A DNA stretch of 64,000 nt, from positions 51,574 to 115,573 of the forward strand of contig QCVS01000005.1 of NCBI GenBank assembly GCA_003210285.1, read 5' to 3'. Each line of letters starts with the position of its first letter. The stretch's first letter is position 1. Below, one piece after another: positions 56,762 to 64,000 of the stretch. Origin of the DNA: Prochlorococcus sp. AG-686-J21 (GTDB taxonomy: Bacteria > Cyanobacteriota > Cyanobacteriia > PCC-6307 > Cyanobiaceae). Under the pieces are notes generated by a model. It saw nothing but the letters and a program-made list of their open reading frames with translations, was not told the origin of the DNA and ran no database searches. The translations under genes were made by a program, and so were the position numbers.

Positions 56762-56961
56762 AATTAAGAAAGGTTGATTTTTATTTAGATTGGCCAAGAT
56801 CAAAAAAAATTACTAATTTGAGGAGATTTATCATTGAAAATCTGATGAAAAAAGGGGAAGTTATAAGATGGTCTATCGTAAATATTAAAGATTCAGTAGA
56901 GTCCCCTAATATAAAGAAAATAAGAATTAAGGCTGTTCTAGCAAATTCAGTCAATTCATAA
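56758..56961 (+). CDS. Unknown 67-residue basic protein
   Basis: This small protein (KLRKVDFYLDWPRSKKITNL at the start) is Lys/Arg/Ile-rich, with a predicted beta-alpha-beta pattern and no cysteine or membrane helix. Its ATG overlaps the ferredoxin stop by 4 nt and DUF3326 starts 10 nt after it. Overlap and spacing argue that it is real and translated with them. I do not recognise a family; similar short proteins may occur in other picocyanobacteria. Confidence 0.7.
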   Translation: MKLRKVDFYLDWPRSKKITNLRRFIIENLMKKGEVIRWSIVNIKDSVESPNIKKIRIKAVLANSVNS

Positions 56962-56971
56962 ATATAAATCA

Positions 56972-58039
56972 ATGCAAATATCTCCCACAATATTTATTAT
57001 TCCAACAGGTATTGGATGCGAAATAGGGGGATTCGCTGGTGATGCCCTCCCTGCTGCGAAATTATTAGCATCTGCGAGTGGGTGTTTGATTACTCATCCA
57101 AATGTCATGAATGGGGGATCTCTGTCTGAGCAGAACAAAGATATTTTTTATGTTGAAGGTTATAGCTTAGATAGATTTGCTAAAGGAGAAATTGGTCTTA
57201 AAAGTGTAAAACAGCAGAAAATTGGAATAATTTTCGATTCAAGTATTGAACATGAAATATTAATAAGACATTTACAAGCCGTAGATGCTTGTATCGCAAC
57301 TTTAGGGATTGATGTTGATTCTTATGTTTTAACAAAAGAACCGTTAGGAATAGTTATTGAGTCTGAATCACAAGGGATAAGTGAAGGTTTAATTGAAAAT
57401 CCCGATACTCTAATTGATGCTGGAGAAAGGCTAATAGAAAAAGGGATAACTGCAATAGCGATAGTAGCTAAATTTCCTGATAATTTAGATTTGATTGAGA
57501 CAAATTCATATAGGGAGGGAAAAGGGGTTGATCCTATCGCTGGAGTGGAGGCTGTAATAAGTCATTTGATAAGCAAGTTTCTCAAAGTCCCATGTGCACA
57601 TGCACCTGCATTAAGGCCAATTGAATTGAATGAAAAATTAGATCCTCGTGCTGCTTCAGAAGAAATAGGATATACATTTTTGCCATCAGTACTGATTGGA
57701 TTAAGCAAAGCACCAGACCTTATAGAATTGGCTGATAAAAATGAAAATATAACCTTACACCCAAGTCATATCGAATCTATTGTTGTTCCAAGTGGGGCAT
57801 TAGGCGGAGAAGGAGTATTAGCCTGTATTGAGAGAGGTTTGAATATAATAACTGTAAAAAATAAAAATATATTAAATCTTGATAATCGTAATTTGAATTA
57901 TCCCAAACTCATTGAAGTGGATAATTACTTCGAGGCGGCAGGCTTAATACTTGCTCTTCGAGAGGGAATTAATCCTAGATCAATTCAAAGACCGTTGAAT
58001 AAAATCAAAGAATTGACTTTTACAAAACAGCAATCTTAA
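56972..58039 (+). CDS. DUF3326 family protein
   Basis: The 355-residue protein matches the cyanobacterial DUF3326 family: it opens with FIIPTGIGCEIGGFAGDALPAAKLLAS, then LITHPNVMNGGSLS, KGVDPIAGVEAVISH, ACAHAPAL-like CAHAPALRPIEL and VPSGALGGEGVLACIERG. The glycine-rich motifs suggest a small-molecule-binding alpha/beta enzyme, but no reaction is known to me. It ends the ferredoxin/67-residue gene set and its stop interlocks with nadE (TTAA at 58036-58039). Confidence 0.85.
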   Translation: MQISPTIFIIPTGIGCEIGGFAGDALPAAKLLASASGCLITHPNVMNGGSLSEQNKDIFYVEGYSLDRFAKGEIGLKSVKQQKIGIIFDSSIEHEILIRHLQAVDACIATLGIDVDSYVLTKEPLGIVIESESQGISEGLIENPDTLIDAGERLIEKGITAIAIVAKFPDNLDLIETNSYREGKGVDPIAGVEAVISHLISKFLKVPCAHAPALRPIELNEKLDPRAASEEIGYTFLPSVLIGLSKAPDLIELADKNENITLHPSHIESIVVPSGALGGEGVLACIERGLNIITVKNKNILNLDNRNLNYPKLIEVDNYFEAAGLILALREGINPRSIQRPLNKIKELTFTKQQS

Positions 58040-59733
58040 TTAGAGATTGCGATTGGGATTCTCCAGTCACTTCCAAGTGATTGACTACTTAATTTTAATA
58101 TTGGAGGAGCTTGCTTTCTTTTGAATTCTGCTTTTTTAATAAGTGTAATTATTTTTAGAATTAGCTCTTTGGTATGACCATCTTGTTCAAGAAGGTCTAA
58201 ATCTTTTTTTTCTTCAATAATTCCCTTAAGAATTTTATCCAATAAAGAATATGGAGGAAGTGAATCAGTATCAAGTTGATTAGGACCAAGTTCAGCACTG
58301 GGAGGCTTATTGCGGATTTGATCTCCAATAATTTCCACTCTGGGATCTAATTTATATGCTTTTCTATGTTCTATTGAATCTTTACTATCAAGCCAATTAC
58401 ACAATTTAATAACATTAGTTTTATATAAATCACCTATTACAGATAATCCTCCATTCATGTCACCATATAATGTGCAATATCCAACAGCTAATTCTGATTT
58501 ATTACCTGTTGAAAGTAATAAATGTTTTTCTTGATTAGCCAAAGCCATCAAAAGGGTACCCCTTATCCGTGATTGAATGTTTTGATTTGTTATTCCTTCC
58601 GCGTTGAAGTTTAAGCTTTCATTTAAAGATTCTTCAAAAGAGGACATTATATTTCCAATTGAAATTGTACTTAAATTAATGTTTAGCCTTTCGACTAAAT
58701 CTTTTGCATCGATTTTAGAATGTTCTGAGCTCCACTTTGAAGGCATTGAGACGCAAAATATATTTTCACTTCCTAATGCAGCTGTTGCAATAACTGAAAC
58801 TAAAGCTGAATCAATTCCTCCGCTTAGGCCAATTAAAGCTGATCTAAATCCGCATTTTTTAGCATAGTCTTTTACTCCCAAAACTAAAGCATCAAAAACT
58901 GAAGAAATTTCAGAAGACTTTTTTTCGTTTACTAAATTAAAATTTTCATTAATATCCCAACTCGAGGTATCCTCTGAAAAAGATTTTAATTGCTTAATTT
59001 TTGATCCGTTTTTATTGATAATGAAACTATTTCCATCAAAAATTAAATTATCATTTGCTCCTACCTGATTAACATATATTAAGGGAACTTGAAGATATTT
59101 AGCAGCAAAACTTGAAATTTTATTTCTTAACTTGAATTTTTTGAACGTGTATGGTGAGGCGGATAAATTTAATAAAAGATCAATTTTTTTGCTCTTTAAA
59201 TTTATTATCGGATTCTTTTTATGAATACCTCTTCCTTCTATATTTTCATTAACCCATAAATCTTCGCATATAGTTATTCCAAGCTTATAAGTATTGTTAT
59301 TAATTGTTTTGGAGATTACAGATACTCTTTCCTGGGATCGAAAGTATCGTTTTTCATCAAATACTTCATAAGTTGGAAGAATAATTTTACGTGCAATCGT
59401 CTTCCATTTGCCACTTTCAATAAGAACAATAGAATTATAAAGATTTGGGAAAAAAGAATCATTAATCTTTTCTGCAATTCCTACCGTAATACTTAAATTC
59501 CCATATTTTTTATGGATGGATATGGATAATTGATCTAAAATAGAATATTGTCTTTCTATTAAATCTTTTTTTAGAAGTAAATCTTTAGAGGGATAACCCC
59601 ATAACGATAATTCTGGGGTGAGTACCATATCAGCAGAATTTAAATATGCTTTACCAGTTACATTAAGTATTTTTTTTGCATTCCCCTCTAGATCTCCCAC
59701 AATTGGATTCAATTGTGCAATGAAAAACTTCAT
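58036..59733 (-). CDS. nadE: Glutamine-dependent NAD+ synthetase
   Basis: NadE amidates nicotinate adenine dinucleotide to NAD+, taking ammonia from glutamine. The 565 residues comprise an N-terminal nitrilase-like glutaminase domain (PELSLWGYPSKDLLLK with the catalytic Glu, the Lys in ARKIILPTYEVFDEKRYF, and the Cys in GITICEDLW) and a C-terminal synthetase domain with the ATP pyrophosphatase loop LSGGIDSALV and STGNKSELAVGYCTLYGD. It is the last of four overlapping minus-strand genes, 4 nt into nadD. Confidence 0.95.
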   Translation of the reverse strand: MKFFIAQLNPIVGDLEGNAKKILNVTGKAYLNSADMVLTPELSLWGYPSKDLLLKKDLIERQYSILDQLSISIHKKYGNLSITVGIAEKINDSFFPNLYNSIVLIESGKWKTIARKIILPTYEVFDEKRYFRSQERVSVISKTINNNTYKLGITICEDLWVNENIEGRGIHKKNPIINLKSKKIDLLLNLSASPYTFKKFKLRNKISSFAAKYLQVPLIYVNQVGANDNLIFDGNSFIINKNGSKIKQLKSFSEDTSSWDINENFNLVNEKKSSEISSVFDALVLGVKDYAKKCGFRSALIGLSGGIDSALVSVIATAALGSENIFCVSMPSKWSSEHSKIDAKDLVERLNINLSTISIGNIMSSFEESLNESLNFNAEGITNQNIQSRIRGTLLMALANQEKHLLLSTGNKSELAVGYCTLYGDMNGGLSVIGDLYKTNVIKLCNWLDSKDSIEHRKAYKLDPRVEIIGDQIRNKPPSAELGPNQLDTDSLPPYSLLDKILKGIIEEKKDLDLLEQDGHTKELILKIITLIKKAEFKRKQAPPILKLSSQSLGSDWRIPIAISN

Positions 59734-60320
59734 TCAACTAACCTATTAGATTCATACAAATTATTCTTCTTGACTATATCGATTAAAGATTTAGGTAAAT
59801 CAGAATAATTAATATTTAATCTAACCATCGAACTAGAAATATTGGGAATGTTTAATGAAGAAATTTCAAAGATAACTTTATTGGTTTTTAACATTTTAAG
59901 AGTCTTAGGTTCAATGGGATACCCTTCTCTTTTGATTATTAGTAATTTAACTGCATGAATAATTTTATCAAAATTCTTCCATGAGAAAATTTCCGTAATT
60001 AAATCACTACCTATTACAAAATCGATTTTACTGAAGTCATAAATTTTTTTACATTCTTCAATAGATTCGATAGCCCATTGGCTACTTATTTTTTGATTAA
60101 AAATAATTTTAGGATTATTTATATCTTTTATTAGTGATTTTAATAAAAGGTTTCGAAAGGAAATATTTTCTTTATGCTTTTTTTTTGGATTATCACTTGC
60201 ATAAGTGATAACACAAGAATAAATATTTGATAATTCTTCGAGTATTTTCTTATGACCAATGGTTGGTGGATCTGCACTAGTCCCAAATAAGGCAATTCGA
60301 TTTTTTGTATCAAATTTCAA
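59730..60320 (-). CDS. nadD: Nicotinate-nucleotide adenylyltransferase
   Basis: NadD transfers AMP to nicotinate mononucleotide, the step before NadE. The 196 residues show the nucleotidyltransferase fold with ALFGTSADPPTIGHKKIL (T-I-G-H form of the HxGH motif), FVIGSDLITEIFSW, and ISSSMVR near the C-terminus (ISST-x-R signature). It overlaps the GTPase gene upstream and nadE downstream by 4 nt each, so the pathway pair is translationally coupled. Confidence 0.9.
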   Translation of the reverse strand: MKFDTKNRIALFGTSADPPTIGHKKILEELSNIYSCVITYASDNPKKKHKENISFRNLLLKSLIKDINNPKIIFNQKISSQWAIESIEECKKIYDFSKIDFVIGSDLITEIFSWKNFDKIIHAVKLLIIKREGYPIEPKTLKMLKTNKVIFEISSLNIPNISSSMVRLNINYSDLPKSLIDIVKKNNLYESNRLVE

Positions 60321-61558
60321 GGTAGAAAAATCGAAAAATTATTATCTAAATTTTTATTAGATAAATAAATTTTTGTATAGTCAAAAATTTCAGGTTCTTT
60401 CATTGTGATTTTTTTGATTATGTGAGATGGATCTAAAAGACTTCCTTTGGTTCTTCTAAATATTTCTTTAGCAGCTAATTTCCCAACTATTTTTGTTGAG
60501 TGAACTGATATTGCTGCTTGAACAATAGCAATTGGTCCATAGGGTAGTAATGATAGACCATTTGTAAAAGGAGCAGTAGCTAAGAAAACTTTACGTAATA
60601 AATTAAAAGATGTATTTATACCAACTTGAGTGGCACCAAGGAATATACTATTTATAGAAATCTTTTTGATGAGTTTTCGTGCTGATTCACCTTTAAGATT
60701 TAACCCATAAACTTTGCTTAATTCACTAACTAAAGCAGTATCTAACGCAAAACCTCCTGCAATATCAAGCAAAATTAATGGATTCAATGCCACCCCTGAC
60801 GCTTTAATTGTTGCAAATTTACCAATAATTGATTGAGCTTCACGTTGCCTTTTTTTTAATCTTTGTTCTTTTATTTTCAAGAATAATTTATCAGCTAATT
60901 GAAGAGAGTTTAAAGTCAATAAACTTTCTCCATAATTATTTATTAACTCACTTAACTGGTTCTTAATATTATTATTCGAGTTAATTATTATCGGGATTTT
61001 TAAATATTGTGGAAGTTTTAATCTTATATTTTTTAAGATTATTTTTAAATCATGCCCTTTCCAAATATCAACTTTATTAAAAACAAGAATAATTTTTTTT
61101 CCATTCCTAATAAATGAATTGATCTGAGATACCTCATTTCTGTTTATATCTCCAGCTATTGTAAATAAAACCAGTTCTGAACTATTGATTTGAGAGAATA
61201 TATTTTCTGGATCTTTGATGCCATAAAAATCAAAGCCGGGAGCATCAATTAATTCGATAGTTTTTAGACTTTGATGTTTAAAATTCCACTCTTTCCTTTC
61301 AATATCTTTTGTGGTCCCATTTATAATATCAGTCTTAAACTCGTTTTTTTCTAATATTAAATTCAAAATAGAGGATTTACCAACTCCTGCTTTGCCATAT
61401 ATTCCAATTCTTAATTTCTTTTCGTTGAGTCTGAAAAGTTGTTGATTTAAAGAAATAATTTCTTTATTTAAATTACATTTTTCATAGTTTGTAAGATCTA
61501 TATTTTCCCACCATTTTTTCAAAATTAAATAACTTTTATCAATATTGATTTGTTTCAT
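60317..61558 (-). CDS. Membrane-associated Era/YcjF-like GTPase (DUF697)
   Basis: From the ATG at 61558 this protein has 413 residues. The P-loop YGKAGVGKSS lies at 54-63, G3 in LIDAPGFDFYG and G4 NKVD in LVFNKVDIW, a TrmE-Era-type GTPase. From about 245 a DUF697-like region follows with hydrophobic helices (LNPLILLDIAGGFALDTALV, IFLGATQVGINTS, LLPYGPIAIVQAAISV). The role is unknown; such GTPases may act in membrane remodelling or transport. A GTG at 61576 would overlap the upstream gene by 16 nt and is less likely. It overlaps nadD by 4 nt. Confidence 0.82.
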   Translation of the reverse strand: MKQINIDKSYLILKKWWENIDLTNYEKCNLNKEIISLNQQLFRLNEKKLRIGIYGKAGVGKSSILNLILEKNEFKTDIINGTTKDIERKEWNFKHQSLKTIELIDAPGFDFYGIKDPENIFSQINSSELVLFTIAGDINRNEVSQINSFIRNGKKIILVFNKVDIWKGHDLKIILKNIRLKLPQYLKIPIIINSNNNIKNQLSELINNYGESLLTLNSLQLADKLFLKIKEQRLKKRQREAQSIIGKFATIKASGVALNPLILLDIAGGFALDTALVSELSKVYGLNLKGESARKLIKKISINSIFLGATQVGINTSFNLLRKVFLATAPFTNGLSLLPYGPIAIVQAAISVHSTKIVGKLAAKEIFRRTKGSLLDPSHIIKKITMKEPEIFDYTKIYLSNKNLDNNFSIFLP

Positions 61559-61560
61559 AT

Positions 61561-62538
61561 TTATTCTTGCCACCAACCTGCTAATACCGATAGCACAGCT
61601 TCTGAACCGATTATTCCCACGAATCCTCCGAATTCATCTACTACTACTTTCACTCCTTTATGATCCTTGTCAAATCTTGTTAACAACTTGTCTACTTTTA
61701 TCATTTCTGGTATGTAGTCGACAGGATCACATAATTCAGATAGTAATTTTTTATTTTCTCCTTTGATAAGACTAGTTAGTAAGTTTTCACGTTTTGCTAT
61801 CCCTTGTATTTTGTCAACTTTATCTCCCAAAACAACCCACCATGGAGAATTATTTGAAATTATAAGTTTTGAAATTTCATCAAGATTTGAGGATCCATCA
61901 AGACTAGGCGCTGATACTCTAGGGATCATTAAATCTTTCGCTTTTAAATCATTTAATTGAAAAACTTTAAGAATCATAGCTGCTTCATCAGCCTCTATAA
62001 ATCCTTTCTGTGAACCTATTTTTGCCATTTGTCTAATCTCTGCTTCATCAGTAGATATTTCGTTCTCCGCAGTGATAACAGGGAATAATTGCTCTATTAA
62101 TAATAAAAATGGTCGCATTAAACTATTTAACATTCTCAAAATAGGAACAGAAAACATGGCGATTTGTAGGGAAAATCTTGTACCTAGTGCTTTTGGGAGT
62201 ACTTCGCCAAGTAATACAACTAATACATAAAAAACGATTGAAAATAATGTTAAACCTAAACTGCTTTTAATTATAAAGGCCCCATAAACCCCTAAAAGGA
62301 GACTCCCTATTATGTTAAACCCATTATTGGTTATGGTAATTACAGTTAAAGTTCTCCCAAGATGTTTTCTAAGTTTAAGTAGTTGATTTGCTGAACTTTT
62401 AGGCTTTTGTTTTGATGCTAATTCTAAAATCCTTATCGAATTGACTGCTAAAAAAGCTGCTTCTGCTCCTGAACAACATGCTGAACCAACTATAATTAAA
62501 ATTATTAGTAAAATTAGAATGTAGACATTGGGTTCCAT
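61561..62538 (-). CDS. CNNM (DUF21/CBS) family membrane transporter
   Basis: The 325-residue protein has a DUF21 domain with three to four hydrophobic helices (about 4-24, 62-92, 94-110, 128-145) containing GSACCSGAEAAFLAVNSIR and LGEVLPKALG, then a pair of CBS motifs (KDLMIPRVSAPSLDG, SPWWVVLGDKVDKIQGIA, VKVVVDEFGGFVGII). This is the CNNM/CorC-like family linked to Mg2+ or Na+ transport. It lacks the C-terminal CorC/HlyC domain. It is the first gene of the minus-strand set CNNM-GTPase-nadD-nadE and is divergent from pepP. Confidence 0.88.
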   Translation of the reverse strand: MEPNVYILILLIILIIVGSACCSGAEAAFLAVNSIRILELASKQKPKSSANQLLKLRKHLGRTLTVITITNNGFNIIGSLLLGVYGAFIIKSSLGLTLFSIVFYVLVVLLGEVLPKALGTRFSLQIAMFSVPILRMLNSLMRPFLLLIEQLFPVITAENEISTDEAEIRQMAKIGSQKGFIEADEAAMILKVFQLNDLKAKDLMIPRVSAPSLDGSSNLDEISKLIISNNSPWWVVLGDKVDKIQGIAKRENLLTSLIKGENKKLLSELCDPVDYIPEMIKVDKLLTRFDKDHKGVKVVVDEFGGFVGIIGSEAVLSVLAGWWQE

Positions 62539-62611
62539 TAAAAAGTTAGTTTTTAAATATCTTGTAATTCATTCTTCCATTTTTTTATAAAATTAGCCAA
62601 TCGAAGATTTT

Positions 62612-63937
62612 ATGTTTAAACCAGATTGTAAAGTATTTGAGGAAAGAAGAGAAATTTTCTTAAAAAAATTAAATGGCAAAGCTGCCATTATTCCAAGTTC
62701 TAGCTTGGTTAGGCATCATGCTGATTGTGAATATCCTTTTAGACAAGATAGTAATTTTTGGTATCTGACTGGCTTTGATGAGCCTGATTCTATCGCTCTT
62801 TTCTTATCTCATAAGCCAAAAGGGGAAAGGTTTATTTTGTTTGTTGCTCCCAAAGATATTTTGAGTGAGGTCTGGCATGGCTTTAGATGGGGTATAGAAG
62901 GAGCTGAAAGAGAATTCAAGGCAGATAAAGCTCATTCAATTAGTGATTTTAAGGATTTGCTTCCATTTTATATTAGTGATTCAGAAGAGATTGTTTATTC
63001 AATTGGTAAACATACCAAAATTGAAAAAATTGTTTTGGAAATATTTTCTCAACAACTTGAAGCTAGTTCAAGAGTAGGATTAGGAGCTAATTCTATAAAA
63101 TCTCCTGAAACTTATCTCAATGAAATGCGCTTAATAAAAAGTGATTTCGAGATAAATAGGATGAGAGAGGCTACTCAAATTTCAGCGGAAGCCCATGAAT
63201 TAGTAAGGGAATCTATTTCATCAAAGAAAAACGAAAGACAAATTCAAGGTTTAATAGAAGGATTCTTTTTAGAAAAAGGTGCAAGAGGACCTGCTTATAA
63301 CTCTATCGTTGCTTCAGGTGATAATGCCTGCATTTTACATTACACATCAAATAACTCTGACTTGAATAAGGGGGATTTATTATTGGTAGATGCAGGTTGT
63401 TCGTTAATTGATTATTACAATGGAGATATTACAAGAACTATTCCTATCGGAGGAAAATTTTCTAAAGAGCAGAAACTTATATATGAAATTGTTTTAGAAT
63501 CACAGAAATCTGCCATAAAGAATTCTGTAAAAGGTTCTAACTCTACTAACGTTCATAATGTTGCTTTAAGAATACTGGTAGAGGGATTAAAAGAAATTGG
63601 ACTATTAAAAGGAGATACGGATGGAATAATTGAAAACGGATCTTATAAACATCTTTACATGCATAGAACTGGACATTGGCTTGGTTTAGACGTTCACGAT
63701 GTTGGAGCATATAGGATGGGAGAATATGATGTTCCCTTACAAAATGGAATGATACTTACTGTTGAACCAGGTATTTACATAAGTGACAGAATTCCAGTCC
63801 CAGAAGGGCAACCTAGTATCGATGAGAAATGGAAAGGTATAGGAATAAGAATTGAAGATGATGTTCTTGTAAATGACAAAGAGCCAGAAATTCTTAGCTT
63901 CGCAGCACTGAAAGAAATTTCTGATATAGAAAATTGA
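62612..63937 (+). CDS. pepP: Xaa-Pro aminopeptidase
   Basis: Aminopeptidase P removes the first residue when proline is second. The 441 residues have an N-terminal domain (FRQDSNFWYLTGFDEPDSIALF) and a C-terminal pita-bread metallopeptidase. The metal ligands are visible in order: LLLVDAGCSLIDYYNGDITRT (two Asp), the histidine in HRTGHWLGLDVHD, the Glu in TVEPGIYI and the Glu in IGIRIEDDVLV. It starts with ATG 73 nt from the divergent CNNM gene. Confidence 0.94.
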   Translation: MFKPDCKVFEERREIFLKKLNGKAAIIPSSSLVRHHADCEYPFRQDSNFWYLTGFDEPDSIALFLSHKPKGERFILFVAPKDILSEVWHGFRWGIEGAEREFKADKAHSISDFKDLLPFYISDSEEIVYSIGKHTKIEKIVLEIFSQQLEASSRVGLGANSIKSPETYLNEMRLIKSDFEINRMREATQISAEAHELVRESISSKKNERQIQGLIEGFFLEKGARGPAYNSIVASGDNACILHYTSNNSDLNKGDLLLVDAGCSLIDYYNGDITRTIPIGGKFSKEQKLIYEIVLESQKSAIKNSVKGSNSTNVHNVALRILVEGLKEIGLLKGDTDGIIENGSYKHLYMHRTGHWLGLDVHDVGAYRMGEYDVPLQNGMILTVEPGIYISDRIPVPEGQPSIDEKWKGIGIRIEDDVLVNDKEPEILSFAALKEISDIEN

Positions 63938-63941
63938 ATAT

Positions 63942-63970
63942 TTGACTTATACTGTTAATAGATTTATTTT
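63942..63970 (+). promoter_or_regulatory. Candidate promoter of the next gene past the window
   Basis: TTGACT at 63942-63947 and TATTTT at 63965-63970 are separated by 17 nt. The implied start near 63977 is about 16 nt ahead of an ATG at 63993, whose frame (ATG GAT AA) is cut by the window edge. Only two complete codons are visible, so the product cannot be named. Confidence 0.4.
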
Positions 63971-64000
63971 TTTATAAGAATAAAAATTTAACATGGATAA

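Noticed and set aside
61559..61576. GTG start at 61576 for the GTPase gene
   Set aside because: It would overlap the CNNM gene by 16 nt; the ATG at 61558 lies right after that gene's stop and gives a normal N-terminus.

Overview
This window is a gene-dense, strongly AT-rich piece of a marine picocyanobacterial chromosome. It most resembles high-light-adapted Prochlorococcus. The evidence is the split RNA polymerase (rpoC1/rpoC2), the F-type ATP synthase cluster with both b and b' subunits, a 50-residue high-light-inducible (Hli) protein, Ycf35 and DUF3493 proteins of the cyanobacterial/plastid type, a PII protein, a biotin operon carrying the picocyanobacterial esterase BioK, very short intergenic gaps and frequent TTG starts. 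No tRNA, rRNA, CRISPR array, insertion sequence, prophage or attachment site was recognised. Most of the window is conserved core genome.

Layout. 1-3855: start of rnhB and rne (RNase HII, RNase E), divergent from dapL and clpS. 3891-8289: a B12-binding radical SAM protein and two glycosyltransferases (GT2 type and membrane GT39 type), all on the minus strand. 8442-14415: a small DUF3493 membrane protein, then the transcription/translation operon rimP-nusA-ylxR-infB on the minus strand. 14580-18976: an HtrA-type protease, rpiA, hisD (minus), rpsT and tatD. 19216-29868: rpoB-rpoC1-rpoC2, a short hli gene and rlmN. 29937-34663: a tiny membrane peptide, a HEAT-repeat protein, the cluster DUF2997-Ycf35-ferredoxin-aldo/keto reductase, rsmG (minus), a J-domain protein and DUF3143. 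34673-39243: the overlapping biotin operon bioF-bioK-bioC-bioD-bioA on the minus strand. 39383-47143: a Ski2-type helicase, fumC and purB (minus), tlyA, glnB with an uncharacterised partner gene (minus), and queF. 47140-50396: ccs1, ccdA and ftsW/rodA on the minus strand. 50659-56420: the ATP synthase genes for I, a, c, b', b, delta, alpha and gamma; beta and epsilon are elsewhere, as is usual in cyanobacteria. 56435-64000: a 2Fe-2S ferredoxin, a 67-residue unknown, DUF3326, the minus-strand operon CNNM-GTPase-nadD-nadE, and pepP.

How the genes work together. RNase E and RNase HII handle RNA turnover. The nusA and rpo operons plus rpsT, rsmG, rlmN and tlyA make and modify the transcription and translation machinery. 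dapL, hisD, rpiA, purB/fumC, the bio genes and nadD/nadE supply metabolites. ccs1/ccdA, hli, Ycf35, DUF3493 and the ATP synthase serve photosynthetic energy conversion.

I did not find a convincing undescribed defence or mobile system. The best leads are smaller. They are an NtcA-like site ahead of an unknown gene co-directional with glnB; a candidate promoter and two abutting hairpins before the ATP synthase c-subunit gene; a C-run/G-run leader before the atp operon; rnhB starting inside the PNPase-binding tail of rne; four convergent gene pairs whose stop codons interlock by exactly 4 nt; and several small unknown genes in fixed-looking photosynthesis-linked clusters.
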